Shown: positions 36,450-45,802, counted from the first letter of the stretch. The stretch: DNA of 64,000 nucleotides from JBDHWG01 sp039810085 (GCA_039810085.1 JBDHWG010000018.1:62001-126000), one strand, 5' to 3'. A program made the numbers and translations. Notes: a model not told the origin generated them from the sequence alone.

Positions 36450-37994
36450 CTACTTCAGGGTCACCAGCACTTTGATGACGCCAGTTCCCTTCGGCAGAGG
36501 TTCCAGCGCCTTGCCCAGGATGGCTCCAGTGGGGTACACCTCAACACCGCCGATCACGGCTGGCTTTGCCTTCATCGCCCGCCCTGGCGCCGACGAGGTC
36601 ACAAGCAGGTCGCCGATCTCAATCGGCCCGTTCTCGGCAGTCACCTTCGTCGGCACGATGCCCAGCATCGCCACCGGCAGTTCCCCCTCGAGCGAATCGT
36701 TCACGCCGTGGTCGCCGACTGCCAGCACCGAGGGCCGCGTCGAGTACACACCGGCGACAAGCCGCGAGTTCGGCTCCCGCGATTGACGAACCGCCTGCCC
36801 GTCTTGCGGGTCTATCGCCAGGACATCGCCCAGCTCTAGCTTGGCCGCGTCGTCGGTCGTCCGTATCGACTCGGCGTAGTCGGCGCCGCCATTCGCCGTC
36901 CCGCCGTTGAAGTAGCCTTTCCCCGAGGCATCGATGCGCGCCTTGCGCGCCCCGAACCCCTCGCCGATGAAGATATCGCCGCCGTTGTCGTTGATAGCGT
37001 GCATTGCGGCAGCGGTAAATGTGTTCGCGCCGACGCTCGTGCGGCCCACAACCCCGTCGCCCGTCGTACCGCCGCAGCCGCCGACGCCGTAGACGCCAGC
37101 GCACGGGCCGCGGCCGAGCGTGCCAACGACACCACGCGCACTGCTATCGCCGATGACGCCGATGCCGCCGTTGTTGTTGAAGCCTTCCACGGCGCGGCCG
37201 CCACTGGACTCGGCGTGGATGGCGACGTTTGTGTCGGAGGAGGCGACAATGCCGTAGCCAAAGGTACTTCCGGCGCAGCCGCCGACGGCGTATGGCAAGT
37301 TACTGGAACCGCCTGGGCACGATATATTGCCCAAGCGGCCGACTACGCCGCGAGTATTGCTGGTTCCCATCAAGGCGACCACGCCGGCAGCCGTTTGCGC
37401 TTCAAGCTTCGCGCCAGGACTCGTCGTGCCAATCCCGAGGTTGCCCGAGGCGTCGATGCGCAGCGCCTCGGTATTGTTGGTCTTGATGACGAGCGGCTGG
37501 CCGTCCTTCGTTCCTAGGAAGTTCGTGCCCGCCGTCGTGCCTGAGTTGCCCGACAGATTCCAGGCGCTTGCGCTGTAGAGGGAGTACGGCGCAGCCGTGA
37601 GGCGCTGGCGCGGGGCGAGCGTGGTATAGGCGCCGCTGCTAGAGCTGGGACGAACGGCCACTTCCAGCCACAGGGCCGTGCCGTCGAAGACGTTCCCGAA
37701 GTCGAGCGAGGCCGTGAATAGCCCGTCGGTCACGCTCACATTCGACACGTCGATCGCGCTCCCAACCTGGGAGCCATCGGTCTCGCTATTGAAGAGGCGG
37801 AAGCGGAAGTCATAGCTGCCGTTGGCCGGGACGTTGCTGTCAGTCAAGCGGCCCTGGTAGGTAAAAGCCGTCCCGAGGGCCGCCTGGACACCCTGCTCAC
37901 TTTCCGGTCGGGGGGCTTGGGCGAAAGCGATGCCGCCCCAAACGCCAAGGATGACCACGACCAGCAGACCGATGAACAACGGACGCGTTCGCAT
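36450..37994 (-). CDS. Secreted tail-fibre-like surface protein
   Basis: A 514-residue exported protein. After the signal peptide (LFIGLLVVVILGVWGGIAFAQA) comes FTYQGRLTDSNVPANGSYDFRFRLF, a domain widespread in bacterial surface proteins, then ALRIDASGNLGIGTTSP, the motif of tail-fibre or S74-peptidase-type proteins. Repeats around RGVVGRLGN, RGVVGTLGRG and GDGVVGRTS suggest a beta-helical shaft with two-Cys loops. The end (ADYAESIRTTDDAAKLELGDVLAID ... GAILGKALEPLPKGTGVIKVLV) is the matching C-terminal head. ATG 37994 follows GGAGCAGAGAG. Probably forms a trimeric extracellular fibre; no chaperone-peptidase catalytic pair was identified. Confidence 0.75.
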   Translation of the reverse strand: MRTRPLFIGLLVVVILGVWGGIAFAQAPRPESEQGVQAALGTAFTYQGRLTDSNVPANGSYDFRFRLFNSETDGSQVGSAIDVSNVSVTDGLFTASLDFGNVFDGTALWLEVAVRPSSSSGAYTTLAPRQRLTAAPYSLYSASAWNLSGNSGTTAGTNFLGTKDGQPLVIKTNNTEALRIDASGNLGIGTTSPGAKLEAQTAAGVVALMGTSNTRGVVGRLGNISCPGGSSNLPYAVGGCAGSTFGYGIVASSDTNVAIHAESSGGRAVEGFNNNGGIGVIGDSSARGVVGTLGRGPCAGVYGVGGCGGTTGDGVVGRTSVGANTFTAAAMHAINDNGGDIFIGEGFGARKARIDASGKGYFNGGTANGGADYAESIRTTDDAAKLELGDVLAIDPQDGQAVRQSREPNSRLVAGVYSTRPSVLAVGDHGVNDSLEGELPVAMLGIVPTKVTAENGPIEIGDLLVTSSAPGRAMKAKPAVIGGVEVYPTGAILGKALEPLPKGTGVIKVLVTLK

Positions 37995-38061
37995 CTCTCT
38001 GCTCCTTCTGCGCCTTCGCGCATGCATGGGCACCAGGACCGGTTGCGGCGGCGGCCTCGCC

Positions 38062-38089
38062 TTGCCTGTTCAGGGACGAAAGCTATACT
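38062..38089 (+). promoter_or_regulatory. Probable promoter of the DUF4058 gene
   Basis: TTGCCT (38062-38067) and TATACT (38084-38089) with a 16-bp spacer lie about 30 bp before the start codon, after which GGGAGGACTAGGCC supplies the ribosome-binding site. Confidence 0.55.
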
Positions 38090-38119
38090 TGATTATAGAT
38101 GTTGCGGGAGGACTAGGCC

Positions 38120-38917
38120 ATGCCATCACCTTTTCCAGGAATGGACCCGTATATTGAGCGGCAGGCGTGGGAGGATTTCCACCACCGACTTATGGTCGTG
38201 ATGAGCGAGCCGCTCACAGAGCATCTCCGACCGCGCTATGTCGTGAAGGTAGAGGAACGAGTGTATGTCGAACACGCCCTTGGCGAACGGCCGGAACTCA
38301 TCCGGCCAGACGTGACGATCTTAGATCGCGGGACAGGAAACCAGCGACAGATCCGCGAAAGTAGTACCACACTCGGCGCGTTCCCCGTCGTCGTGACCTT
38401 GCCCATTGCCGAACTGCAGCGCGAGTTGTACCTCACTATCCGCGAGCGCGAGACGATGGAAGTTGTGACCGTCATCGAAGTCCTCTCGCCGGGCAACAAG
38501 CGCCCGAGCAGTGACGGCCGGCGCGAGTACCTGACCAAGCGGGAGACAGTGTTGCGCAGCCCAACGCACCTCATCGAGCTGGACCTGCTGCGCGGCGGCG
38601 AGCGATTGCCAACAATTGAGGCGCTGCCCAGCGCGGACTACTATGCTTTCGTCTGCCGCGCCCGGCAGCGCCCCCTGGCCGAGGTCTACCCCTGGACTCT
38701 CCGTCACCAGCTACCGAGCATTCCGGTTCCGCTCGTCCAGGGTGACCCCGAAATCAATCTCGATTTGCAGGCCGTCTTCACCACGGTCTATGACCGCGCC
38801 GGCTACGACTACGCCCTCGACTACGCGCAGCCCGTCGAGCCGCCACTGGGTGAGGAAGAGCTGGCATGGTGCGCTGCCATTCTTCAGCGAGCGACGTCTC
38901 CCTCATCCTCCGAGTAG
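38120..38917 (+). CDS. DUF4058 family protein
   Basis: A 265-residue protein of unknown function beginning with the family hallmark PSPFPGMDPYIE, followed by HHRLMVVMSEPLTEHLRPRYVV, TVIEVLSPGNKRPSSDGRREYL, LIELDLLRGGERLP and YYAFVCRARQRP. The conserved acidic and basic residues in VIEVLSPGNK...ELDLL resemble a PD-(D/E)xK nuclease-like core, a suggestion only. DUF4058 genes are often multicopy in Chloroflexota and cyanobacteria. ATG 38120 follows GGGAGG and a good promoter, so this copy appears active, in contrast to the fragment at 35681. Confidence 0.85.
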   Translation: MPSPFPGMDPYIERQAWEDFHHRLMVVMSEPLTEHLRPRYVVKVEERVYVEHALGERPELIRPDVTILDRGTGNQRQIRESSTTLGAFPVVVTLPIAELQRELYLTIRERETMEVVTVIEVLSPGNKRPSSDGRREYLTKRETVLRSPTHLIELDLLRGGERLPTIEALPSADYYAFVCRARQRPLAEVYPWTLRHQLPSIPVPLVQGDPEINLDLQAVFTTVYDRAGYDYALDYAQPVEPPLGEEELAWCAAILQRATSPSSSE

Positions 38918-38926
38918 CGGTTTATA

Positions 38927-39643
38927 TCAGCCTCGCCCAGCCGAGATAAGGTCGCTGCCGCCCCTTGGCACAGGCGTCCGGCGTATGGGGACCGGCGTCG
39001 TCTTCTGGTAGGGACCAGGGCCGAGGGCCGGCGGCGACGGCGCGTCGGATGACAGGTCGAGGTTCGGGCCACTAATGGTCAGGCTGTAGTTCAACGGCTC
39101 GGCCGAGTCGTTGTACACCTCCAGGTAGTACGTACCGTTGTTCGACAGCACGCCCTGCCACACCTTCGGTCGGCCGATGAGCGGGTCAGCGTTGCTCTCC
39201 TCGTCGCCCGGGTGATGCTCCGGCCCGGCGACCGCGAAGTACCACGGGCCGCGCACGAGGCGGTTGCTCTTGTCGCGAGTGAACGGCGGCAGCTCACCGC
39301 GCATCAGGAGACGCACGCTTGTAGGGTCGTACAGGCGGAAGCCACTGCTCCGCGCCAGGTCGGGATTGTAGGCGTTGTCGAACGTCATCGTGATGACCTG
39401 GGGAACGATTGCTATCCCGTTGTCCGCGTCCTTCTCTTGCTGCTTGAGTGGATACTCCTTAGGGACATAGAACATGTACCACGTCGATTGGTTGGGGCCG
39501 AGCGTGCCCTGCGCCGGCTCAGCGGTCAGCGGCACAGCCTGGCCGATGTTGTCGGCGCGCGTATCCGCCGCGGCCATCGCCGCCGACAGCGCCAGGAGCG
39601 CCAGGATCAGTAAGCTACTCACAAGCAGCCATCGCGTCTTCAT
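38927..39643 (-). CDS. Secreted protein, unknown
   Basis: A 238-residue exported protein with signal peptide WLLVSSLLILALLALSAAMAAA. The mature part begins with DNIGQAVPLTAEPAQGTLGPNQSTWYMFYVPKEY, reminiscent of pre-peptidase-like beta-sandwich domains, and has NNGTYYLEVYNDSAEPLNYSLTISG near its end. This is typical of domains that stabilise extracellular enzymes. A Pro-rich tail (PSPPALGPGPYQKTTPVP) follows. No enzyme domain is attached. GGAGAAGAAGAG precedes ATG 39643. Confidence 0.75.
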   Translation of the reverse strand: MKTRWLLVSSLLILALLALSAAMAAADTRADNIGQAVPLTAEPAQGTLGPNQSTWYMFYVPKEYPLKQQEKDADNGIAIVPQVITMTFDNAYNPDLARSSGFRLYDPTSVRLLMRGELPPFTRDKSNRLVRGPWYFAVAGPEHHPGDEESNADPLIGRPKVWQGVLSNNGTYYLEVYNDSAEPLNYSLTISGPNLDLSSDAPSPPALGPGPYQKTTPVPIRRTPVPRGGSDLISAGRG

Positions 39644-39786
39644 CTCTTCTTCTCCAAACTAGGTCAAAGCCGCAGACGCGGCATGCAAGCGTCCTCTACT
39701 CAAATATTACGCAAAAGGGGAGTAATTTGGTACACGGGGTCCCCCGTCAATTGCAGCAAGGTTAGGGCCACCAGTAACAAATACAA

Positions 39787-39819
39787 GAAGCTGTCGGCTC
39801 GCTATGGGCCGACAGCTTC
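39787..39819. terminator. Hairpin terminator downstream of the BTAD regulator
   Basis: Perfect 12-bp arms (39787-39798 and 39808-39819) around a 9-nt loop lie 28 nt past the regulator stop. On the - strand the stem is followed by TTGTATTTGTTA and on the + strand by CGTTTTC, so it may work in both directions. Confidence 0.75.
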
Positions 39820-39846
39820 CGTTTTCTCCACAAAGCCGAGTGCTCG

Positions 39847-40821
39847 CTAATCGCGGGATGTCTGCTGACCGACCGCGATCCATGCGCGTTCGGCGCTCGC
39901 TTCGAGCGCCGAACGCGTCCGGCGAATCCGCTGCAAGGCCACCGCCACATCATCGGCAAGCTGCCGAGAGCGCTGCAATGTGGCCTCGACCGTTTGGGCC
40001 TCGACGAACACGATCGTCCTACCAACGATGGGCTGGTGAACTGGGGGCGCGACTGGCACAGCGACATCTTCACGCGGCTTCACGCGGATCTCCTCAGCAA
40101 GGCAAACCAGGCGAGGCGAGGGCCTCAGATGGAGGTGACTCTCCAATGCAGCGCAGAACTCCTGGTAAACGGCGAGCGCCTGTCCAGCGTCCCCAAGTTG
40201 TGCGGCATACTGCATGGCATGCTCGGCGAAGATTTCGCTCGTTAGGTTTGCTGTCAGGGCACGGCGGCACACAGCCAGGGCCGGGGCGTATTGAGCATTC
40301 AACGCGTGCGCCTGCGCCAGCCTTAGCTGAACCGTCTCGTGCGCCAGCGCCAGACGCTCCCTCTCCACCGATGCCCAATCTTCGTAGAGGTCATCCGGTA
40401 GGTAAGGGCCGCGGTAAAGGTCAGCGGCAGCCTGAAGCTCTAGCACCGCATTGGGCGCGGCCGGATCAAGCTCGCTCGCCTCGACAAGCTGCTGGCTGTC
40501 GATCCATAGCTCGTCCGACCGCAACTCAACAGTATCGCCACCCACCTCGATGAAGCGACTCTCATCCCGGGCCTGGCGGTCCGGTTCCAGAACCCGACGC
40601 AGCTCGCTCAAAGCAACGCGCAGGTTGCGCGACGCGGCGCTGGCAGATGCCTCCGGCCAGACCCAGTCCTGCAATTGCTCTTTATGCAGCCATTGCCCTC
40701 GGTGGGTCAACAACACTTTGCAAAGGGTCGCAGCGCGATGGGTACGCCACTCAGACCTTGGAACAGCTTGACCATTGCGGACCAGCACGAAACGCCCCAG
40801 GGTGTAGAACTTGAGGACCAC
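39847..40821 (-). CDS. BTAD (SARP-like) transcriptional activator
   Basis: A 324-residue regulator. An OmpR-like winged helix fills residues 1-95 (LKFYTLGRFVLVRNGQAV, ATLCKVLLTHRGQWLHKEQL, SRNLRVALSELRRVLEP), followed by the bacterial transcriptional activator domain (LQAAADLYRGPYLPDDLYEDW, ERERLALAHETVQLRLAQAHAL, about 135-250). A predicted coiled helix ends it (VEATLQRSRQLADDVAVALQRIRR). No ATPase domain. GTG 40821 is chosen because GGAGG lies 7 nt upstream; ATG 40842 is the alternative. It is divergent from the CheB gene and shares its promoter region. Confidence 0.82.
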   Translation of the reverse strand: MVLKFYTLGRFVLVRNGQAVPRSEWRTHRAATLCKVLLTHRGQWLHKEQLQDWVWPEASASAASRNLRVALSELRRVLEPDRQARDESRFIEVGGDTVELRSDELWIDSQQLVEASELDPAAPNAVLELQAAADLYRGPYLPDDLYEDWASVERERLALAHETVQLRLAQAHALNAQYAPALAVCRRALTANLTSEIFAEHAMQYAAQLGDAGQALAVYQEFCAALESHLHLRPSPRLVCLAEEIRVKPREDVAVPVAPPVHQPIVGRTIVFVEAQTVEATLQRSRQLADDVAVALQRIRRTRSALEASAERAWIAVGQQTSRD

Positions 40822-40936
40822 AACCTCTCCTCCCACCTCCATGTGAAGACCCCGTGAACACGGTACATGAAAGCTATGTTCAAGGTCCCAGAGCAAGATT
40901 TAGGCCATGCTTACCTGCTGGCATCTATTATGCACT

Positions 40937-40950
40937 TGTAGTATACTACA
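40937..40950. promoter_or_regulatory. Symmetric divergent promoter/operator between BTAD regulator and cheB
   Basis: TGTAGTATACTACA is a perfect 14-bp palindrome containing TATACT on both strands. On the - strand it pairs with TGTACA (40963-40968, 17-bp spacer); on the + strand with CTGGCA (40918-40923, 18-bp spacer). Both divergent genes may use overlapping -10 elements, so only one could be transcribed at a time. Confidence 0.5.
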
Positions 40951-40985
40951 TTTAGAAACGCTTGTACAGTGGAAAAGGATGTCAG

Positions 40986-42011
40986 ATGCCAACACACGAT
41001 ATCATCGTGGTCGGCGCGTCGGCGGGGGGCGTCGAGGCGCTGTCGAACCTCATTGCCACCTTTCCCCCGGATTTGCCTGCGGCGGTGTTCGTCGTCCTCC
41101 ACATTCCTCCCCAGGCCCCGAGCGTTCTTCCACAAATCCTTGCTCGGAAAGGCGCTTTGCCCGCAGCCCACGCTGTGGACGGCATGCGGATCCAGCACCA
41201 GCGTGTCTATGTCGCGCCGCCCGACCACCACTTGATGATAGAGGCAGAGCGAGTCCGTGTTGTCCACGGCCCAACGGAAAACCGCCACCGTCCGGCGGTG
41301 GATGTTCTCTTTCGCTCGGCCGCGTTCGCCTACGGCCAACGGGTTGTGGGAGTTATTCTGTCTGGGACGCTCGATGATGGCAGCGCCGGTCTGATGGCCG
41401 TCAAAGCGCGAGGCGGTGTCGCCGTCGTCCAGGATCCGACCGAAGCGCTCTACGATGGCATGCCCTTGAATGCCATGCATTATGTGGAAGTCGACTATTG
41501 CTTACCTGTCGTAGAGATTGGCGCCGCGCTGACTGACCTGGCGCATGTGCCTATTGCGGTAGGAGGAAAGATGCCCGAAGACAAGGACATGGAACACGAG
41601 GTCGACGTCGCCGAGATGCGCGGCGAGTCACTGGACGGTGACGAGAAGCCGGGCGTGCCCTCCGTCTATGCCTGCCCTGACTGCCACGGGACGTTGTGGG
41701 AGATAGACGAGGGCAACATGCGCCGCTATCGCTGCCGCGTCGGCCACGCCTACACCGAGGAGAGCCTGCTCGCCGCCCACTCCGAGTCCCTCGAACGCGC
41801 ATTGTGGGCGGCGCTGCGAGCCTTGGAAGAGAACGCATCCTTGTCACGCCGCACTGCCGAGCGCGCCCGTAGCACCGGCATGGGCATGACAGCGAGCCGT
41901 TTCGACGAGCGCGCCCACGAGATGCAGCAGCATGCTGAGAGCATCCGGCGGGTCTTGCTGAATTCATTGAGCGCGGATCGCTCCATGAATCAGGTGGACG
42001 ATGTCGCCTGA
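40986..42011 (+). CDS. CheB-type methylesterase with C-terminal zinc-ribbon and helical domain
   Basis: A 341-residue protein. Residues 1-190 are a CheB catalytic domain without the usual receiver: Ser in VGASAGGVEAL, His in VVLHIPPQAP, Asp in LSGTLDDGSAGL. A later segment YACPDCHGTLWEID...RCRVGHAYTEE is a Cys/His zinc-ribbon-like module (about 225-262), followed by a helical bundle (SLERALWAALRALEENASLSRR). This layout is seen in stand-alone CheB proteins coupled to sensory kinases rather than flagellar chemotaxis. ATG 40986 follows AAAAGGATGTCAG. It lies 35 nt before a CheB-CheR kinase. Confidence 0.85.
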   Translation: MPTHDIIVVGASAGGVEALSNLIATFPPDLPAAVFVVLHIPPQAPSVLPQILARKGALPAAHAVDGMRIQHQRVYVAPPDHHLMIEAERVRVVHGPTENRHRPAVDVLFRSAAFAYGQRVVGVILSGTLDDGSAGLMAVKARGGVAVVQDPTEALYDGMPLNAMHYVEVDYCLPVVEIGAALTDLAHVPIAVGGKMPEDKDMEHEVDVAEMRGESLDGDEKPGVPSVYACPDCHGTLWEIDEGNMRRYRCRVGHAYTEESLLAAHSESLERALWAALRALEENASLSRRTAERARSTGMGMTASRFDERAHEMQQHAESIRRVLLNSLSADRSMNQVDDVA

Positions 42012-42046
42012 TCAGTCTGAATTTCCTCACTGGTGGAGATTGGCGT

Positions 42047-45000
42047 ATGGCTGACATTCCGATTTTGTCTCAACTGGTGGTGATTGGCGCCTCGGCGGGC
42101 GGCATCGAGGCGCTGGGGATCCTTCTCTCGAATCTGCCGCGTGATTTCTCCATCCCGATTGTTATCGCGCAGCACCTCGACCCGCGCCGGCCGAGCCACC
42201 TGGCCGAGATCCTGGCCCCGCGCAGCCCGCTACCGATCCGCTTAGTGGAGGACCGCGAGCGCCTTGCCGATGGCAACATCTACGTCGTCCCGACGAACCG
42301 GGACGTCGAGATCACCGACCACGAGATTATCCTGCGCGCGGACACGCGCGCCATTGCGAAGCCTTCCATCGACCTGCTCTTTACGTCGGCCGCCCAGGCA
42401 TTTGGGGAGTCGCTGGTGGCAGTCATCCTGACGGGCACTGGCTCCGACGGGGCAGAAGGCGCGCGGGCGGTCAAGAACGCCGGCGGAACGGTCATCATTC
42501 AAAACCCGGAGACGGCCAGCTTCCCCAGCATGCCGTTGTCCCTCGCGCCCACGACCGTGGATATCGTCGCCAACCTCGAGGCGATTGGTCCCATCTTACG
42601 CGATCTATCGACCGGCGTACTAACAGCGCCCCGCGCCGAGGTCGATCGTCACCTGAGGACTTTTCTGGAGAATCTGCGCGAGCAGAGCGGCATCGATTTT
42701 GGCAGCTACAAGCTGCCAACCATTATGCGCCGCCTCCAGCGCCGCATTGCCGCTACCGGCACCGAGAACCTCGCCAATTACATCCGCTTCTTGCAACGCA
42801 ACCCCGACGAGTATCAGCGCCTCATCAACAGCTTCCTCATCAAGGTCACCGAGTTCTTCCGCGATCCAGAGCTTTTCACGTACCTGCGCGACGAGCTGCT
42901 GCCGCAGTTGATCCACGAAGCCCAGGAGTCAACAAAGGAGTTGCGCATCTGGTCGGCTGGCTGTGCCACGGGTGAAGAAGCCTACTCCCTCGCCATCCTG
43001 GTCTCGGAGCTGTTGCCCCAGAGCACGGACCTGAGTATCCGCATCTTCGCCACCGACCTGGACGGCGAGGCGATTTCGTTCGCGCGGCGCGGTGTCTATC
43101 CCGCGTCGGCGCTCAGCGAGATGCCGTCGGATATGATCGAGCGCTACTTCACTATGCTAAATGGGGCATATGAGGTCAAGAAATCGGTGCGCAGCCTAGT
43201 CGTCTTCGGCCAGCACGACCTGGGCCAGCGCGCGCCTTTCCCGCGCATCGACCTGGCATTGTGCCGCAACGTGCTCATCTACTTTACCACCGAGCTTCAG
43301 CGCCGCGCCTTGCAGTTGTTCGCCTTCTCCCTGCGCGATGGCGGCTGCCTCGTTCTAGGCAAGGCAGAGACGGTAACACCCCTGGCCGACTTCTTCTCGT
43401 TGGAGCAGCCGCGGCTGAAGGTGTATCGCCGGGTCGGCGACCGGGTTCTCATCCCACCGACGCGCATCAAGGATAGCGTCCCAACGCCTCAACGCCACCT
43501 ACCGCCGCGGCGTTGGGCTGGGATTGATTCATCGATGGCGCGGATGCAGCGTGAGATGCAGCGAGCGCGCAGCGGCAGTGAACGGGCCGAAGGGCTTATC
43601 CAACGCCTGCCGGTCGGTCTCGTCGTCCTTGACAGACGCTACGACATTCTGACCATCAACAACACGGCACGCCGCCTCCTTGGCATCCACACCAGCGCGA
43701 TCGGCGAGGACTTCATCCACCTGGTGCAGCACGTTCCTCTCACTCCGCTGCGCGACTGCATCGAGAGTGTCTTTCGAGGGAATGCGTCAGGCGACCACCA
43801 GCAGCTTGTCACTCAGGATGCGGCGACAGGGGAAGAGATATTCATCGACCTGGCGTGCCATGCCGAGCGTATCGACGCAGATTCCTCTGTCGTCGATGCC
43901 GTCCTGGTCACGGTGATGGACGTCACGGCCGAGTTCCGCCGCCGCCGCGAGATGGAGCAGACCGCCGAGCGGCAGCGTGCCGAGTCGGCCAACCTGATCG
44001 CCCAGGTGCGGCAGCTGATGGAGACCAACCGCCAGCTCCTGGAGGCGAACCAGGAGATGGCCGCAGTGAATGCGGAACTGCGCAGCGCCAACGAGGAGCT
44101 GCTCATTTCTGGCGAGGAAACCCAGGCTGCGACGGAGGAGATCGAGACGCTCAACGAGGAGCTTCAGGCCACCAACGAGGAGCTAGAGACACTCAACGAG
44201 GAATTGCAGGCAACCGTCGAAGAGCTGAATACGACGAACGACGATCTTCAGTCACGCAGCACCGAGCTACAAGACCTCACAATTCGCCTGGAGAATCAGC
44301 GGCGCGCGAGTGAGACGGAGCGCACGCGCCTGGCAGCCGTCCTGACCAGCATCGGCGACGCCGTCCTCGTCGTCGGCCGCGATGGGCAGGTCGCGCTGAC
44401 CAATGCCGCGTATCAATCCATGTTTGGCAACGGCGGGCTGGCTCCACTCGACGAGCAAGGGCAACCTCTGCCGCCGGCGCAAACACCGCAGCAGCGCGCC
44501 GCGCGCGGCGAAGCTTTCAACATGGAGTTCACGATGCAGGGCCAGGACGGTGCGCTGCGCTACTTCGAAGCCAACGGCCAGCCGGTGCGAGACGCGCAGG
44601 GGAACGTCGACTGGGGCGTCGTCGTCATCCGCGACATCACCGACCGCAGCCTGCGCCGCCTTCAGGACCAGTTCCTCGCCCTGGCGAGCCACGAGCTGCG
44701 AACGCCGCTGACCTCGCTGCGCGCCAACCTGAGCACACTCAACAAGCGGTTGAATGAGGCGGAGGTCGATGGGCGGGTGCGCCAGCAGGCCGAAGCGGCG
44801 ACGCAGGCGGCGCTGGAACTGAATGCTCTGGTTGACGACCTATCGGACATCACGCGTCTGCAGAGCAACAAGCTGCGCCTCAACCTGGCGCCGCTCGACT
44901 TCGCCCAGGTGGTGGCAGATGCCGTAGCGACGATGCAGCCCCTTACCAGGGGCCAGACCATCCGCTTCAAGAAACCGACCCGGCCCTTGCCTGTAACGGG

Positions 45001-45352
45001 CGACGGTCTGCGCCTGCGCCAGATTGTGGTCAACTTACTGGGGAACGCCATCAACTATGCGCCTGGCACGGAGACCATCGACGTCAGCGTGCGGCAAGCA
45101 AAAAACAACGTCGAGCTGAAAGTGCAGGATTATGGCCCGGGCATCCCCGACGAGGCTCTGCCGCAACTGTTCTCGCGCTACTACCAGGTGAGCGGGCAGG
45201 CGCGCCGGGGTAGCGGCCTGGGATTGGGGTTGTACCTGGTCAAGCAGCTCGCCGAGGCGCATGGTGGGACAGTGTTCGTCAGCTCAAGCGCAGGCAAAGG
45301 CACGACCTTCACCGTCCGCCTGCCCATGCGCCCCGACGAGACGCCATTGTAA
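42047..45352 (+). CDS. CheB-CheR-coiled-coil-PAS-histidine kinase fusion
   Basis: A 1101-residue multidomain sensor. CheB methylesterase is at about 1-195 (VIGASAGGIEAL, AQHLDPRRPS, LTGTGSDGAEGA), CheR methyltransferase at about 205-475 (SFLIKVTEFFRDPELF, IWSAGCATGEEAYSLA, CRNVLIYF), and a PAS-like domain at about 520-640. A long Glu-rich coiled coil (NEELQATNEELETLNEEL repeats) runs at about 650-755, PAS at about 765-875, HisKA with the phospho-acceptor in LASHELRTPLTSLR (His about 882), and HATPase_c (NLLGNAINYAP, DYGPGIPDEAL, GSGLGLGLYLVKQLAEAHGG) to the end. No receiver domain and no partner response regulator in view. All catalytic motifs look intact. Confidence 0.9.
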   Translation: MADIPILSQLVVIGASAGGIEALGILLSNLPRDFSIPIVIAQHLDPRRPSHLAEILAPRSPLPIRLVEDRERLADGNIYVVPTNRDVEITDHEIILRADTRAIAKPSIDLLFTSAAQAFGESLVAVILTGTGSDGAEGARAVKNAGGTVIIQNPETASFPSMPLSLAPTTVDIVANLEAIGPILRDLSTGVLTAPRAEVDRHLRTFLENLREQSGIDFGSYKLPTIMRRLQRRIAATGTENLANYIRFLQRNPDEYQRLINSFLIKVTEFFRDPELFTYLRDELLPQLIHEAQESTKELRIWSAGCATGEEAYSLAILVSELLPQSTDLSIRIFATDLDGEAISFARRGVYPASALSEMPSDMIERYFTMLNGAYEVKKSVRSLVVFGQHDLGQRAPFPRIDLALCRNVLIYFTTELQRRALQLFAFSLRDGGCLVLGKAETVTPLADFFSLEQPRLKVYRRVGDRVLIPPTRIKDSVPTPQRHLPPRRWAGIDSSMARMQREMQRARSGSERAEGLIQRLPVGLVVLDRRYDILTINNTARRLLGIHTSAIGEDFIHLVQHVPLTPLRDCIESVFRGNASGDHQQLVTQDAATGEEIFIDLACHAERIDADSSVVDAVLVTVMDVTAEFRRRREMEQTAERQRAESANLIAQVRQLMETNRQLLEANQEMAAVNAELRSANEELLISGEETQAATEEIETLNEELQATNEELETLNEELQATVEELNTTNDDLQSRSTELQDLTIRLENQRRASETERTRLAAVLTSIGDAVLVVGRDGQVALTNAAYQSMFGNGGLAPLDEQGQPLPPAQTPQQRAARGEAFNMEFTMQGQDGALRYFEANGQPVRDAQGNVDWGVVVIRDITDRSLRRLQDQFLALASHELRTPLTSLRANLSTLNKRLNEAEVDGRVRQQAEAATQAALELNALVDDLSDITRLQSNKLRLNLAPLDFAQVVADAVATMQPLTRGQTIRFKKPTRPLPVTGDGLRLRQIVVNLLGNAINYAPGTETIDVSVRQAKNNVELKVQDYGPGIPDEALPQLFSRYYQVSGQARRGSGLGLGLYLVKQLAEAHGGTVFVSSSAGKGTTFTVRLPMRPDETPL

Positions 45353-45440
45353 CGTCGCCCTGAGCAACGCGAAGGGCCGCCAGGGCATCAGGGGATGCTT
45401 CACTTCGTTCAGCCTGACAAGCACCGCTGAGCAAAAGCAA

Positions 45441-45483
45441 TCGGCGCGCTCCGTGGGCTCTGTCACCCACAGGAGCGCGCCGA
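45441..45483. terminator. Bidirectional hairpin between converging genes
   Basis: A 17-bp GC-rich stem (45441-45457 with 45466-45483, one bulged base) and an 8-nt loop sit between the kinase stop and the converging small gene. The preceding 45353-45440 stretch contains a CTGAGCAACGCGAAGGG-type dispersed sequence and no gene. Confidence 0.7.
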
Positions 45484-45515
45484 TCTCAATCTCGTAAACC
45501 TATTGTCGGTCAGCC

Positions 45516-45716
45516 TCAGCCAGTGTCACCCTGCGTGCCGGCGCTGCGCCGCTCTCGAGTGCGAAGCGGAAGGATGGAGGAGATCGGTGGGGACAACGGC
45601 CCCTCTATCTCATCCAACAGCTTCAAAACAGTCTCAAGGTCGCGGTAGAAAATGACTGTCGTGCCATCCGTTTGCATATCCAGAATGGCCTGCATGATTG
45701 CGATTTGCTCATCCAC
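45516..45716 (-). CDS. Small hypothetical protein
   Basis: A 66-residue protein (DEQIAIMQAILDMQTDGTTVIFYRDLETVLKLLDEIEGPL...). GTG 45716 is chosen because GGAGG lies 7 nt upstream; the frame runs nine codons further without one. The first half is compatible with one helix, a strand and a second helix; the tail is basic. No family recognised; an evolutionary comparison would be needed to confirm that it is translated. Confidence 0.5.
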   Translation of the reverse strand: MDEQIAIMQAILDMQTDGTTVIFYRDLETVLKLLDEIEGPLSPPISSILPLRTRERRSAGTQGDTG

Positions 45717-45769
45717 CGTTCGCCCTCCATCCTGACGCTTCACCGCGTCACGTCTATCACAAAAGGGGT

Positions 45770-45802
45770 GGCGCCTGCTCGTGCTGCCTCCGAGCAGGCG
45801 CC
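45770..45802. repeat. Perfect hairpin, 12-bp arms
   Basis: GGCGCCTGCTCG (45770-45781) and its complement (45791-45802) enclose a 9-nt loop. Its 11-nt GCCTGCTCGTG recurs as a direct repeat at about 46058-46068. It lies 54 bp upstream of the small gene start. Confidence 0.7.
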
